Below are positions 36,709 through 44,792 of a stretch of DNA of 64,000 bases, one piece after another. The position numbers and the translations under genes are program-made. Position 1 is the stretch's first letter. Every line of letters starts with the position of its first letter. Source of the stretch: Pseudomonas sp. 5P_3.1_Bac2 (lineage in GTDB: Bacteria; Pseudomonadota; Gammaproteobacteria; Pseudomonadales; Pseudomonadaceae); contig NZ_JANLNY010000016.1 of assembly GCF_025465995.1 (NCBI RefSeq), positions 43,756-107,755 on the forward strand, read 5' to 3'. Below the pieces are notes generated by a model. The model searched no databases and was not told the DNA's origin. It worked only from the letters and a program-made list of their open reading frames with translations.

Positions 36709-37602
36709 TTACTGCTGGCGACCGACCGAGAAGTCGTGCCCCCAAATGCTCACGCGGGTGAATTCGAAGGCGCTGTGCTCTTTCCAATCCAGCTGCAGAC
36801 CGCCAAAGCCGTACTCCAGATCGAAGCCGGACGGGGTCTTCATGTAGAAACTGGTCATGCGGTCGTTGAGGTGCTGACCCAGGGTGGCCGACAGCTGAGC
36901 GCCATGGGCCAGCATGCGGTCATGGGCGCGACCGACCTCGGTCATCGAGTCGACCTCCACCATGGCATGCACGCAACCACTGGGCACCGGGTACTCGGCC
37001 AGCGCCAGGCTGTGGTGGCGGGCGTTGGCGCAATGCATGAAGTAGATGCGCACGGGTGGAGCATCCGGGGCCGGGCGGAAGTTGAAAATATCGGACATTT
37101 CGAAGCCCAGCACATCGCGAACGAAGGCCAAGGTTTCATCGAAATTCGGCGCAGGCAGCACCGTGTGCCCCAGGCCCATGTCGCCCGTGATGAAGCGCGG
37201 CACGCCTTGCGGCGAAACGAATGGCAAGCAGTCGGAACGATGTCCCCAGGACAGTTCATGGCGGTTGCCAGACGGATCGATGACCACAGCCAGCTCCTGC
37301 ACGCCGCGCTGGTCGATCTCCTGAGCACTACCCAGAGTGAAGGCCACGCCTTTCTCTTGCAGCACCTGCAGGGCATGCTTGAAGGCGGCCGCAGTGGCCA
37401 GCTCCCAGCCCGAGGCAAGATAGCGACCCTCGCTACCCTCGGTGATCAGCATGCGGAACGGACGCTCGTCCATCTTCACATAGAGGCCACCCTGCGGGGC
37501 CTGACTGACAGACATGCCGAGCACGTCTTCAGCGTAACGTTGCCAGTCGCTCAGATGGGCGACCTGAGCGACGAGGTAACTCAATCCACGGATCTCGATC
37601 AT
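36709..37602 (-). CDS. hsaC: 3,4-DHSA extradiol dioxygenase
   Basis: 297 residues; two VOC domains. Type I extradiol enzyme: iron ligands His in MGLGHTVL (~residue 145), His in CVHAMVEV (~215) and Glu in DLEYGFGG (~266); also the conserved HHSLAL and SFYMKTPSGFDLEYG. Cleaves the catecholic A ring between C4 and C5 (meta-cleavage); named TesB in Comamonas. First gene of the long HIP operon, operator 64 bp upstream, divergent from a fadE pair. Confidence 0.9.
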   Translation of the reverse strand: MIEIRGLSYLVAQVAHLSDWQRYAEDVLGMSVSQAPQGGLYVKMDERPFRMLITEGSEGRYLASGWELATAAAFKHALQVLQEKGVAFTLGSAQEIDQRGVQELAVVIDPSGNRHELSWGHRSDCLPFVSPQGVPRFITGDMGLGHTVLPAPNFDETLAFVRDVLGFEMSDIFNFRPAPDAPPVRIYFMHCANARHHSLALAEYPVPSGCVHAMVEVDSMTEVGRAHDRMLAHGAQLSATLGQHLNDRMTSFYMKTPSGFDLEYGFGGLQLDWKEHSAFEFTRVSIWGHDFSVGRQQ

Positions 37603-37665
37603 GTCCCTGCTCCTGAACTGGTCGTTTCATGACAGGCACATTGTGCGAAGCGCCTACCCATGCCT

Positions 37666-37684
37666 CATCGTCCGTTGAGACTAT
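37666..37684 (-). promoter_or_regulatory. Candidate steroid-regulon operator (hsaC operon)
   Basis: CATCGTCCGTTGAGACTAT, 63 bases before hsaC. Confidence 0.68.
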
Positions 37685-37714
37685 GGCTGGCAGCGAAATG
37701 GGCCTCGTCTGCGG

Positions 37715-37733
37715 CTAGTCCTTTTTAGGGATT
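37715..37733 (+). promoter_or_regulatory. Candidate steroid-regulon operator (fadE pair), degenerate
   Basis: Plus strand CTAGTCCTTTTTAGGGATT, i.e. the motif in the opposite orientation, 13 of 19 positions like the consensus with the CTAGTCC half perfect; 60 bases before the plus-strand fadE. Confidence 0.5.
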
Positions 37734-37793
37734 CGCCCACGCACAAGTCCACGCAGACTCGCGGCCAACAGAGGTCGGCCCAAGGAGCCTGCA

Positions 37794-38954
37794 ATGGACT
37801 TCGCGTTCAACGACGAGCAATTGATGATTCAGGAGAGCGCCGCCAGCTTTCTCGCCAAGGCCTCCGATTCGGCGGCAGTGCGTGATGCCATGCTGCGCAC
37901 GGAGGGTTTCAACCCCGAGGTCTGGCAACAGATTGCCCAGGAGCTGTACTGGCCGGCGCTGATCGTGCCGGAGCAGTACGGCGGCCTCGGCCTGGGCTTT
38001 GTCGAGCAGGCCATCCTGCTCGAGCAGATGGGCCGTCGCCTGCTCTGCTCGCCCTTCCTCTCCAGCGCCTGTCTCGCCACCCCGGCCCTGTTGCTGGGGA
38101 GTAACGAGGCCCTGCGCGAGCAGTGGTTGCCGGAGCTGGCCGCGGGCAGCCTGTGCGCCACCGTCGCCTACCAGCACCAGCGTGGCGACTGGCGCCAGGC
38201 GCAACAACCACGGGCGCACAAGCAGGCCGACGGCTGGCTGCTCAGCGGCCAGTACGACGCCGTGCTGGACGGTGCGCAGGCCAACCTGTTGCTGCTCGCC
38301 TGCGAAGGGGATGACGGCAGCCTGGCGCTGTTCGCCGTACCGGCCAATCAGGCCGGCATCAGCCGTGAGGCCCTGCCGACCCTGGACCAGACCCGCCGCC
38401 TGGCGCGCATCCAGTTGCAAGACGTAGCGCTGACTGCCGAACAGTGCCTGCACCCGGCCAGCAACGGTGCCGAGCTGCTGGACAAGGTATTGCAGATCGG
38501 CGCCATCGCCCTGGCCTGCGAACAGGTCGGCGGCGCCCAGCAGAGCCTGGACCTGACGCTGGCCTACATCGCCGAGCGCAAGCAGTTCAACCGTGCCATC
38601 GCCAGCTTCCAGGCCATCAAGCATCGCTGCGCCGACCTGATGCTAAGCATCGAAAACTCCCGTTCGGCGGCCTACTACGCCGCCTGCGTAGCCCAGGAGG
38701 CTCTGGCCAGCGAAGGCGACGCCCAGCTCGCCGGCGAGCTGGGCGAGGCCTCCGCCATCGCCAAGAGCGAAGCCAGCGAGGCCTTCATGCGCTGCGCCGG
38801 CGAGTCGATTCAGCTGCACGGCGGCGTTGGCTTCACCTGGGAATACGACCCGCACCTGTACTTCAAACGCGCCCGCGCCAGTGAGCAGATGCTGGGCAGT
38901 CCCAGCTGGCACCGCGAGCGTCTGGCCACCCTGATCCTGGAGTCCCGCCCATGA
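37794..38954 (+). CDS. Acyl-CoA dehydrogenase, small partner (divergent pair)
   Basis: 386 residues, AAGGAGC in front of the ATG. Acyl-CoA dehydrogenase fold: MDFAFNDEQLMIQESAASFLAK, weakly conserved middle (AYQHQRGDWRQAQQ instead of the usual EP.AGSD FAD loop), then AYIAERKQFNRAIASFQAIKHRCAD and GGVGFTWEYDPHLYFKRA. The loss of the FAD-loop motif suggests a non-catalytic or FAD-poor subunit. Overlaps its partner by 4 bp (ATGA). Confidence 0.85.
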   Translation: MDFAFNDEQLMIQESAASFLAKASDSAAVRDAMLRTEGFNPEVWQQIAQELYWPALIVPEQYGGLGLGFVEQAILLEQMGRRLLCSPFLSSACLATPALLLGSNEALREQWLPELAAGSLCATVAYQHQRGDWRQAQQPRAHKQADGWLLSGQYDAVLDGAQANLLLLACEGDDGSLALFAVPANQAGISREALPTLDQTRRLARIQLQDVALTAEQCLHPASNGAELLDKVLQIGAIALACEQVGGAQQSLDLTLAYIAERKQFNRAIASFQAIKHRCADLMLSIENSRSAAYYAACVAQEALASEGDAQLAGELGEASAIAKSEASEAFMRCAGESIQLHGGVGFTWEYDPHLYFKRARASEQMLGSPSWHRERLATLILESRP

Positions 38955-40144
38955 AAATCGGATTCAGCACCGAGGATGAAGCCTTCCGCGTGGAGGTTGC
39001 CACCTGGCTCGAAGAGCACCTGCAAGGCGAGTTCGCCAACCTGCGTTTCCGCGGCGGACCGGGCGACGAGCACGCGTTCCCCGAGGAACGCAAAGCCTGG
39101 GAGCGGGAAATGGCCCAGGGCGGCTGGATCGGCCTGGCCTGGCCCCAGTCCCTGGGCGGACGCGAGCTGTCGATCAGCCAGCAGGTGATTTTCTGTGAAG
39201 AGTACGCCCGCGCCGGCGGCCCCGGCCGCATGGGCCACATCGGCGAAGGCCTGATCGGCCCGACCCTGGTCGCCATGGGCAGCCCCGAACAACAGCAACG
39301 CTTCCTGCCCGGCATCCTCAAGGGCGAGGAGTTCTGGTGCCAGGGCTATTCCGAGCCGAGCGCGGGCTCCGACCTGGCCGGGGTCAAGACCCGCGCCCAG
39401 CTCGATGCCGCAGGCCGCAACTGGCTGGTCAATGGCCAGAAGGTGTGGACCTCGCTGGCCCACGAATCGCAATGGTGTTTCGTACTGGCCCGTACCGAGC
39501 CGGGCAGCGTCGGCCACCATGGCCTGAGCTTCCTGCTGGTGCCCATGGATCAGCCGGGCATCCAGGTGCAGCCGATCCAGCAACTGACCGGCACCAGCGA
39601 GTTCAACGAAGTGTTCTTCGCCGATGCCGTCACCGCAGCGGACAACATCATCGGCAAGCCCGGCGATGGCTGGAAGGTGGCCATGGCCCTGCTCGGCTTT
39701 GAGCGCGGGGTATCCACCCTCGGCCAGCAGATGCTGTTCAAGAACGAGCTGGATGAAGTGATCCGTCTGGCCAAGAACAACGGCGCCGACCGCGACCCAC
39801 TGATCCGCCAGCGCCTTGCCCAGGCCTGGTCCGGCCTCAAGGTACTGCGCTACAACTCGCTGCGCATGCTTTCCGGCACCCAGGACGGCAGCCTGCGCCG
39901 CGAAGCGATGATCTACAAGCTGGCCTGGTCGACCTGGCATCTGGAGCTGGGCAAGCTGGCCATGGACGTGCTCGGCGATCAGGCCGAACTACTCGACGCT
40001 GCACCTTATGAACTGTCGCGCCTGCAGTCGCTGTTCCTGTTCACCCGTTCCGACACCATCTACGGTGGCAGCAACGAGATCCAGCGCAACATCATCGCCG
40101 AGCGCGCCCTGGGCATGCCGCGCGAGCCACGCGTGCAGGCCTGA
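38951..40144 (+). CDS. Acyl-CoA dehydrogenase, large partner (divergent pair)
   Basis: 397 residues. FAD motifs CQGYSEPSAGSDLAGV and KVWTSLAHESQW; C-terminal DTIYGGSNEIQRNIIAERALG, where the MCAD-type Glu is Gly. A Glu in LLGFERG (residue 251) is in the isovaleryl-CoA-dehydrogenase position. Belongs to the heterotetrameric FadE class of steroid degraders. Terminated by a strong bidirectional stem-loop. Confidence 0.87.
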   Translation: MKIGFSTEDEAFRVEVATWLEEHLQGEFANLRFRGGPGDEHAFPEERKAWEREMAQGGWIGLAWPQSLGGRELSISQQVIFCEEYARAGGPGRMGHIGEGLIGPTLVAMGSPEQQQRFLPGILKGEEFWCQGYSEPSAGSDLAGVKTRAQLDAAGRNWLVNGQKVWTSLAHESQWCFVLARTEPGSVGHHGLSFLLVPMDQPGIQVQPIQQLTGTSEFNEVFFADAVTAADNIIGKPGDGWKVAMALLGFERGVSTLGQQMLFKNELDEVIRLAKNNGADRDPLIRQRLAQAWSGLKVLRYNSLRMLSGTQDGSLRREAMIYKLAWSTWHLELGKLAMDVLGDQAELLDAAPYELSRLQSLFLFTRSDTIYGGSNEIQRNIIAERALGMPREPRVQA

Positions 40145-40200
40145 AGGGCCGCTCACGCAGGCCTCGTTGTGCAGGCCGGCAGCGATTAAGCGAGCCAATG

Positions 40201-40232
40201 AAAAACGCCCGATGCCATGCATCGGGCGTTTT
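40201..40232. terminator. Bidirectional terminator between fadE and OYE genes
   Basis: AAAAACGCCCGATGC-cat-GCATCGGGCGTTTT; A and T runs at both ends serve the convergent genes on both sides. Confidence 0.88.
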
Positions 40233-40254
40233 GCAGCGCAGCCGCCGCTGAGCC

Positions 40255-41319
40255 TTACTCGCTCCAGGCGGGATAGTCGCTGTAGCCCTTGGCCCCGACG
40301 GTATACAGGGTCTTGCGGTCGAAGGCAGCCAGCGGCCGGTTGTTGCGCATGCGCTCGACCAGGTCCGGATTGGCGATGAAGTGACGGGCGAAGGATACCG
40401 CCGCCCCACCGTCCTGGTGCAGCGCCGCCTCGGCGGAAACCGCATCAAAGCCGTCATTGAGGATCAGCGCCGTGCCGCTGTGAGCACGCGCCAGAGCGAA
40501 GGCATCGAGCTGCGGCAGCGGTGAGCGCATGATGTGCAGGTAGGCCAGACGCAGCGGTTCGACGGCATCCATCAGGGCCACTGCAGTGGCCGCCGGATCG
40601 TCATCCTGAATGTCGTTATAGGGGTTGCCCGGACACATGCGATAGCCCACGCGCCCGGCACCAATGGCATCGGCCATGGCGGCGAGCACCTCGGCTGGGA
40701 AGCGCACGCGGTTCGTCACTGAGCCACCGTATTGATCGGTGCGCTGGTTAGTGCCGCTGGCCATGAACTGCATCGGCAGGTAGCCGCTGGTGCAGTGCAG
40801 CTCGACGCCGTCGAAACCGGCCTCACGGGCGAGGATCGCCGCCTGGCGGTAATCGCCAATCACCGCCTGTACTTCCTCGCAAGTCAGTGCATGGGGCTCA
40901 TCGGTATCGACCATGCCGGCGGCATCGCTGAACACCTGGGTCTGCGCACGCAGCGCCGAGGGTGCCACGGTACGGGCGCCGGCCGGCTTGTTGTGGTGGC
41001 TGGCAGCACGCCCAACATGCATCAGTTGCAGCACGATCAGCCCGCCCTCGGCATGCACTGCATCCGTCACCGCGCGCCAGCCGGCGACCTGCTCGGCGTT
41101 ATAGATCGCCGGGGTGCGGCAGTATCCGAGGCCGTCGGCGGAAGGGGCAGCCCCCTCGGCGACAATCAGTCCGGCGCTGGCGCGCTGGCGGTAATACTCG
41201 ACCATCTCGGCGGTGGGCACGCCACGCTCATCGGCACGGCTACGGGTCATGGGCGCCATGACGATACGATTGGGCAGGTACAGCTCGCCCAGTTGCTGAG
41301 GGTGAAACAGCAGACTCAT
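40255..41319 (-). CDS. Old-yellow-enzyme-family alkene reductase with altered active site
   Basis: 354 residues. FMN TIM barrel of the NemA/XenA type: LPNRIVMAPMTRSRA, LIVLQLMHVGRAASHHN, GYRMCPGNPYND. The catalytic pair HxxN/H that binds the substrate carbonyl reads HCTSGYLP, so His is kept but Asn/His is Ser. The usual TNxRTDxYGGS is present (TNQRTDQYGGS). Could reduce a ring enone such as delta-4 or delta-1 ketosteroids, or act as a detoxifying ene-reductase. No copy of the operator is seen in front of it; it follows a terminator. Confidence 0.82.
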   Translation of the reverse strand: MSLLFHPQQLGELYLPNRIVMAPMTRSRADERGVPTAEMVEYYRQRASAGLIVAEGAAPSADGLGYCRTPAIYNAEQVAGWRAVTDAVHAEGGLIVLQLMHVGRAASHHNKPAGARTVAPSALRAQTQVFSDAAGMVDTDEPHALTCEEVQAVIGDYRQAAILAREAGFDGVELHCTSGYLPMQFMASGTNQRTDQYGGSVTNRVRFPAEVLAAMADAIGAGRVGYRMCPGNPYNDIQDDDPAATAVALMDAVEPLRLAYLHIMRSPLPQLDAFALARAHSGTALILNDGFDAVSAEAALHQDGGAAVSFARHFIANPDLVERMRNNRPLAAFDRKTLYTVGAKGYSDYPAWSE

Positions 41320-41396
41320 GCTTGCGACTCCTTGATCAGGGCTGACAGGCGCCGACTACCGCGCAAGGGTCTCGGCAGCGCAGCTCTGTCCGGTAT

Positions 41397-41442
41397 AAAA
41401 AAGCCCCCCTCCCCATGGACCAGTGAGCACAGGAAGGAGGGC
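41397..41442 (-). terminator. Terminator behind the SnoaL gene
   Basis: On the minus strand GCCCTCCTTCC...GGGGAGGGGGGC with bulges, then TTTTTTATACC; 20 bases past the SnoaL stop. Confidence 0.65.
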
Positions 41443-41462
41443 GAAAAAGGGTTATCTGCGCC

Positions 41463-42092
41463 TTAGCGAACGCGGATCTTCGGATCGCCCGCGCCACGGC
41501 GCATGGTCGAGAGGAAGCCTTCCAGCGGCGCGGGCGCGGCCACCTCGGGCAACTCGTCCTTGCCCGGACGACTGGCCCAGAAGACATCCCAGCTGGGGAA
41601 CAGCTCATGGAAGCTGCCGGAATAGGGCTCGCGCCCCGGCCAGCGCATCTTCAGGCCGCCGATCGGCGGCTTGTTCAGGTCAGTGGCATACCAGTAGCAC
41701 GGCAAGCGGCGGCGGAAGCACCAGCGCCCGTCGATGCGCTCATAGTCATCCCAGTACAGCATCTGCATGATCACCCACTCCGGGCCAGTCTCATGCTCGT
41801 TCTTGGAATAGACCACGCCGGTGGCGTGATCCGGGTCCTTGAACTCGATGATGTGCTGCCCCAGGTGATGCGAGGTGCCGTGGAACTGCAGACGCATGGT
41901 GTCGTCCAGCCAGGCCTTCAGGTGGGCACGGCCGACCTTGTCGCGACCGACCCGCACATCCGGGGCGAAGCAGTTGGCCATGGCATCCAGATCGCGCATA
42001 TCCAGTGATAGCGCGTACTTGCCAGCCAGTTGCCGAATGGCGTCGAGCGACTCCAGTCGGTCGATGCGCGCCAGCAGGTTGTCATCGCTCAT
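41463..42092 (-). CDS. SnoaL/NTF2-fold protein, possible steroid (de)hydratase
   Basis: 209 residues. N-terminal LLARIDRLESLDAIRQLAGKYALSLDMRDLDAMANCFAPDVRV is the SnoaL-like/scytalone-dehydratase family start with the conserved Asp/Tyr pocket; SHHLGQHIIEF and MLYWDDYERIDGRWCFRRR follow. Steroid-degrading bacteria use members of this fold to add or remove water at C6/C7 or C12 of bile acids. With two SDRs in one operon it may remove ring hydroxyls. Function is inferred; fold assignment is firm. Confidence 0.75.
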   Translation of the reverse strand: MSDDNLLARIDRLESLDAIRQLAGKYALSLDMRDLDAMANCFAPDVRVGRDKVGRAHLKAWLDDTMRLQFHGTSHHLGQHIIEFKDPDHATGVVYSKNEHETGPEWVIMQMLYWDDYERIDGRWCFRRRLPCYWYATDLNKPPIGGLKMRWPGREPYSGSFHELFPSWDVFWASRPGKDELPEVAAPAPLEGFLSTMRRGAGDPKIRVR

Positions 42093-42098
42093 GCAGGC

Positions 42099-42872
42099 TC
42101 ACTCCACAACGGTGTACAGATCGGAGCTGCGACCGCCATCGACGTTCAGGCAGGCACCCGTGACATAGGAGGCTTCGTCCGAGGCGAGGAACAGAATCGC
42201 GTTGGCCAGCTCCACCGGCTTGCCGACACGCTTCATCGGGATCAGCTTCTCGGTGTTCGCGCGGGCCTTCGGATCGCTCAACATGCCGGCCATGGCCGGG
42301 GTATCGACCACCCCCGGAATCACCACGTTGCAGCGGATGCCGTAGGGCGCGCCTTCGCTGGCCACAGCACGGCTGAAGTTGTTCACCGCCGCCTTGGCGG
42401 CGGAGTAACCACTCATCCAGGCGGTGCCGAACTGGCCACAGATGGAGGAAATGTTAACGATGCTGCCACCGCCGCTGTCCTTCATCAGGCGCACCGCAGT
42501 GCGGGTGCCCCAGAAGGTGCCGTCGACGGTGGTATTGAAGTTGGCGCGCCAGTCTTCGGTGGACATGCTGTCGACACTGCCCCAGGTGAAGGCCATGGCG
42601 TTGTTGACCAGAATGTCCAGACGCCCATGACGCTTGGCGGCGGCTTCGATGGCGCCAACATAGGCAGCCTCGTCGCTGACGTCGGCGACGGCCACTTCGG
42701 CCTTGCCACCGGCGGACTGAATCTTCTCGCGCACCACTTCCAGCGGTTCGGCGTTACGGCCACAGAGCACCACGACGGCACCCTCCTCGGCGAAGCGCAT
42801 AGCAGTGGCTTCACCGATGCCGGAACCGGCACCCGTAACGACAGCGATCTTGCCTTGCAGACGTTGAGTCAT
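42099..42872 (-). CDS. SDR-family dehydrogenase (probable hydroxysteroid dehydrogenase)
   Basis: 257 residues. TGAGSGIGEATA and VVLCGRNAEPLE (Arg after the second strand suggests NADP(H)), NNAMAFTW in place of NNAG, catalytic NISSICGQFGTAWMSGYSAAKAA, C-terminal YVTGACLNVDGG. Co-transcribed with the SnoaL protein (6 bp) and another SDR. Likely oxidises or epimerises a ring hydroxyl; position not deducible. Confidence 0.8.
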   Translation of the reverse strand: MTQRLQGKIAVVTGAGSGIGEATAMRFAEEGAVVVLCGRNAEPLEVVREKIQSAGGKAEVAVADVSDEAAYVGAIEAAAKRHGRLDILVNNAMAFTWGSVDSMSTEDWRANFNTTVDGTFWGTRTAVRLMKDSGGGSIVNISSICGQFGTAWMSGYSAAKAAVNNFSRAVASEGAPYGIRCNVVIPGVVDTPAMAGMLSDPKARANTEKLIPMKRVGKPVELANAILFLASDEASYVTGACLNVDGGRSSDLYTVVE

Positions 42873-42888
42873 TGCGAATACCCCTGAA

Positions 42889-43623
42889 TCAGATAAAGGA
42901 CATGCCGCCGTTCACGGCGATGTTCTGGCCAGTCATGAAGCTCGAGTCTTCACAGGCGAGGAATACCGCCACACGGGCGATCTCGTCGGTTTCGCAAAGG
43001 CGACCCAGCGGCACGTTCTTGAGCAGGTCGGCCATCATTTGGTCAGGGATGCCGGCCATCATCGGGGTGTTGGTCGGCCCTGGCACCAGCGTGTTGACGC
43101 GAATGCCCTGACTGGCCAGCTCACGGGCGATGCCACGGGTCAGGCCCATGACGCCGGCCTTGGAGGCGCAGTAGTGGTTGGGGCCTTCGCCGCTCAGCGC
43201 GGAGGTGCTGGACAGGTTGATGATGCTGCCGCCCTGGCCGGTCTTGATGATCAGCTTGGCGCCTTCGCGAGCGCAGAAGAAGGTGCCGGTCAGGTTCACG
43301 CCGATAACCCGCTGCCAGCTTTCGTCAGGGGTTTCCAGGAAGCTGTCCAGGCCGCCGACGCCGGCGTTGTTGACCACGATGTGCAGCCCGCCGAACACGC
43401 TTTCGGCCTGGCCGATGGCATTCGCCACCGAGGCGCTGTCGCCGACGTTGCAGGCTATCGCCAGCACCTTGTCACCGAACTCGGCCACAGCCTGCTGCAG
43501 GGTTTCCAGATTGATGTCGGCAGCCACCACACGGGCGCCCTCGGCGACAAAACCACGCACGATAGCCAGGCCCATGCCCTGACCCGCGCCAGTGACGAAG
43601 GCAACTTTGTTTTGCAGTTTCAT
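42889..43623 (-). CDS. SDR-family dehydrogenase (probable hydroxysteroid dehydrogenase)
   Basis: 244 residues from ATG 43623 with AGGAGA in front; the open frame runs 30 codons further into the promoter region. TGAGQGMGLAI, Asp in VVAADINLE (NAD preference), NNAGVGGLDSF, INLSSTSALSGEGPNHYCASKAG, and SFMTGQNIAVNGGM. First gene of a three-gene operon, operator 95 bp upstream, divergent from hsaD. Confidence 0.82.
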   Translation of the reverse strand: MKLQNKVAFVTGAGQGMGLAIVRGFVAEGARVVAADINLETLQQAVAEFGDKVLAIACNVGDSASVANAIGQAESVFGGLHIVVNNAGVGGLDSFLETPDESWQRVIGVNLTGTFFCAREGAKLIIKTGQGGSIINLSSTSALSGEGPNHYCASKAGVMGLTRGIARELASQGIRVNTLVPGPTNTPMMAGIPDQMMADLLKNVPLGRLCETDEIARVAVFLACEDSSFMTGQNIAVNGGMSFI

Positions 43624-43717
43624 TGTTTTTCTCCTGCCTAGCTTTGAGTTCACAACCTGGGGTCGCGAGCAATGCGACCAACTTGGCCACCATGATTGAA
43701 CCGCGACGGGCAAGGCA

Positions 43718-43736
43718 CATCGTCCGATGGGACTAA
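43718..43736 (-). promoter_or_regulatory. Candidate steroid-regulon operator (SDR-SDR-SnoaL operon)
   Basis: CATCGTCCGATGGGACTAA, both halves perfect; 94 bases before the SDR start. Forms a back-to-back pair with 43754-43772. Confidence 0.75.
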
Positions 43737-43753
43737 CCCCGCGGCGAAGTGAG

Positions 43754-43772
43754 CTGGTCTGAACGGACGATG
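43754..43772 (+). promoter_or_regulatory. Candidate steroid-regulon operator (hsaD)
   Basis: Plus strand CTGGTCTGAACGGACGATG: the motif in opposite orientation, pointing to the plus-strand hsaD 84 bases away. Confidence 0.7.
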
Positions 43773-43856
43773 CCCGCGTACCGGCTGCGACGGACTATCG
43801 CCACAGGCGGACTCGCGCCACTGGCTCGAGCATAAAAACAACCATGGAGACTCCAC

Positions 43857-44690
43857 ATGACCCAGCCACAAGATCTGCCGTTGCCCGTCGGCCACTACCT
43901 GACCCTGTCCAGCGGACTGCGCCTGCACTATCTCGATGAGGGCCAGGGCCCGGTAGTACTGTGGATGCACGGCAGCGGCCCGGGTGCCAGCGGCTTCAGC
44001 AACTTCAAGGGCAACTTCCCGAAGTTTGTCGAGGCCGGCTATCGCAACATCGTCCTCGACCTCCCCGGCTTCGGCCGCTCGGACAAGCCTGACGACGGCC
44101 AATACGACCTGGCCTTCTTCGTCGCCACCCTGCGCGAGTTCATCAACGCCGCCGGCATCGAGCGCTGCACCCTGCTGGGCAACTCCCTGGGCGGTGCCAT
44201 CGCCCTGGGCCTGGTGCTGGCCGAGCCGCAACGGGTAGAACGACTGATCCTGCTGGCGCCGGGCGGCGTTGAAGAGCGCGAAACCTACTTCAAGATGTCC
44301 GGCATCCAGCGCATGGTCACGCTGTTCGGCGCAGGCCCCATCGGCATGCCCGAGATGCGCAGCATGATGAGCCTGCAGCTGTTCGACCCTTCGACCCTGC
44401 CGGACGACCTGCTCGCCGAACGCGTGGCTGTGGCAGTGACCCAGCCGAAAAACCTGTTCAGCACCATGATGATCCCCAACATGGAAGCGCGCCTGGGCGA
44501 GATCGACTGCCCGATCCTCGGTTTCTGGGGCAGCAACGATAACTTCAACCCGGTCAGCGGCGCCCAACGCATCATCGATGGCGCGCCCAACGCCCGCTTC
44601 GTCGTGCTCAACCGCTGCGGCCACTGGGTGCAGGTCGAGCATCGCGAGCTGTTCAACCGTACCTGTCTGGATTTCCTGCAGCACGGCTGA
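43857..44690 (+). CDS. hsaD: 4,9-DSHA hydrolase (meta-cleavage product C-C hydrolase)
   Basis: 277 residues, alpha/beta hydrolase of the BphD type. Oxyanion/lid region MHGSGPGASGFSNFKGN, nucleophile elbow LLGNSLGGAIAL (Ser ~111), Asp in FWGSNDNFNP and His in NRCGHWVQVEH complete the triad. Splits the HsaC product into HIP and 2-hydroxyhexa-2,4-dienoate; TesD in Comamonas. Single-gene unit in the plus direction with its own operator. Confidence 0.92.
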   Translation: MTQPQDLPLPVGHYLTLSSGLRLHYLDEGQGPVVLWMHGSGPGASGFSNFKGNFPKFVEAGYRNIVLDLPGFGRSDKPDDGQYDLAFFVATLREFINAAGIERCTLLGNSLGGAIALGLVLAEPQRVERLILLAPGGVEERETYFKMSGIQRMVTLFGAGPIGMPEMRSMMSLQLFDPSTLPDDLLAERVAVAVTQPKNLFSTMMIPNMEARLGEIDCPILGFWGSNDNFNPVSGAQRIIDGAPNARFVVLNRCGHWVQVEHRELFNRTCLDFLQHG

Positions 44691-44745
44691 GCCCTGTTCA
44701 GGCGCGGACTATCCGCGCCTGAATGCCTGCCCCGGAAATACCCAG

Positions 44746-44774
44746 CCCGCATCCGCAGACACAGCGGATGCGGG
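44746..44774. other. Stem-loop between convergent hsaD and SDR genes
   Basis: CCCGCATCCGC (44746-44756) and GCGGATGCGGG (44764-44774); position suggests a shared terminator but no T run follows on either strand. Confidence 0.5.
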
Positions 44775-44792
44775 CGCGCGGGTAACGCTATG

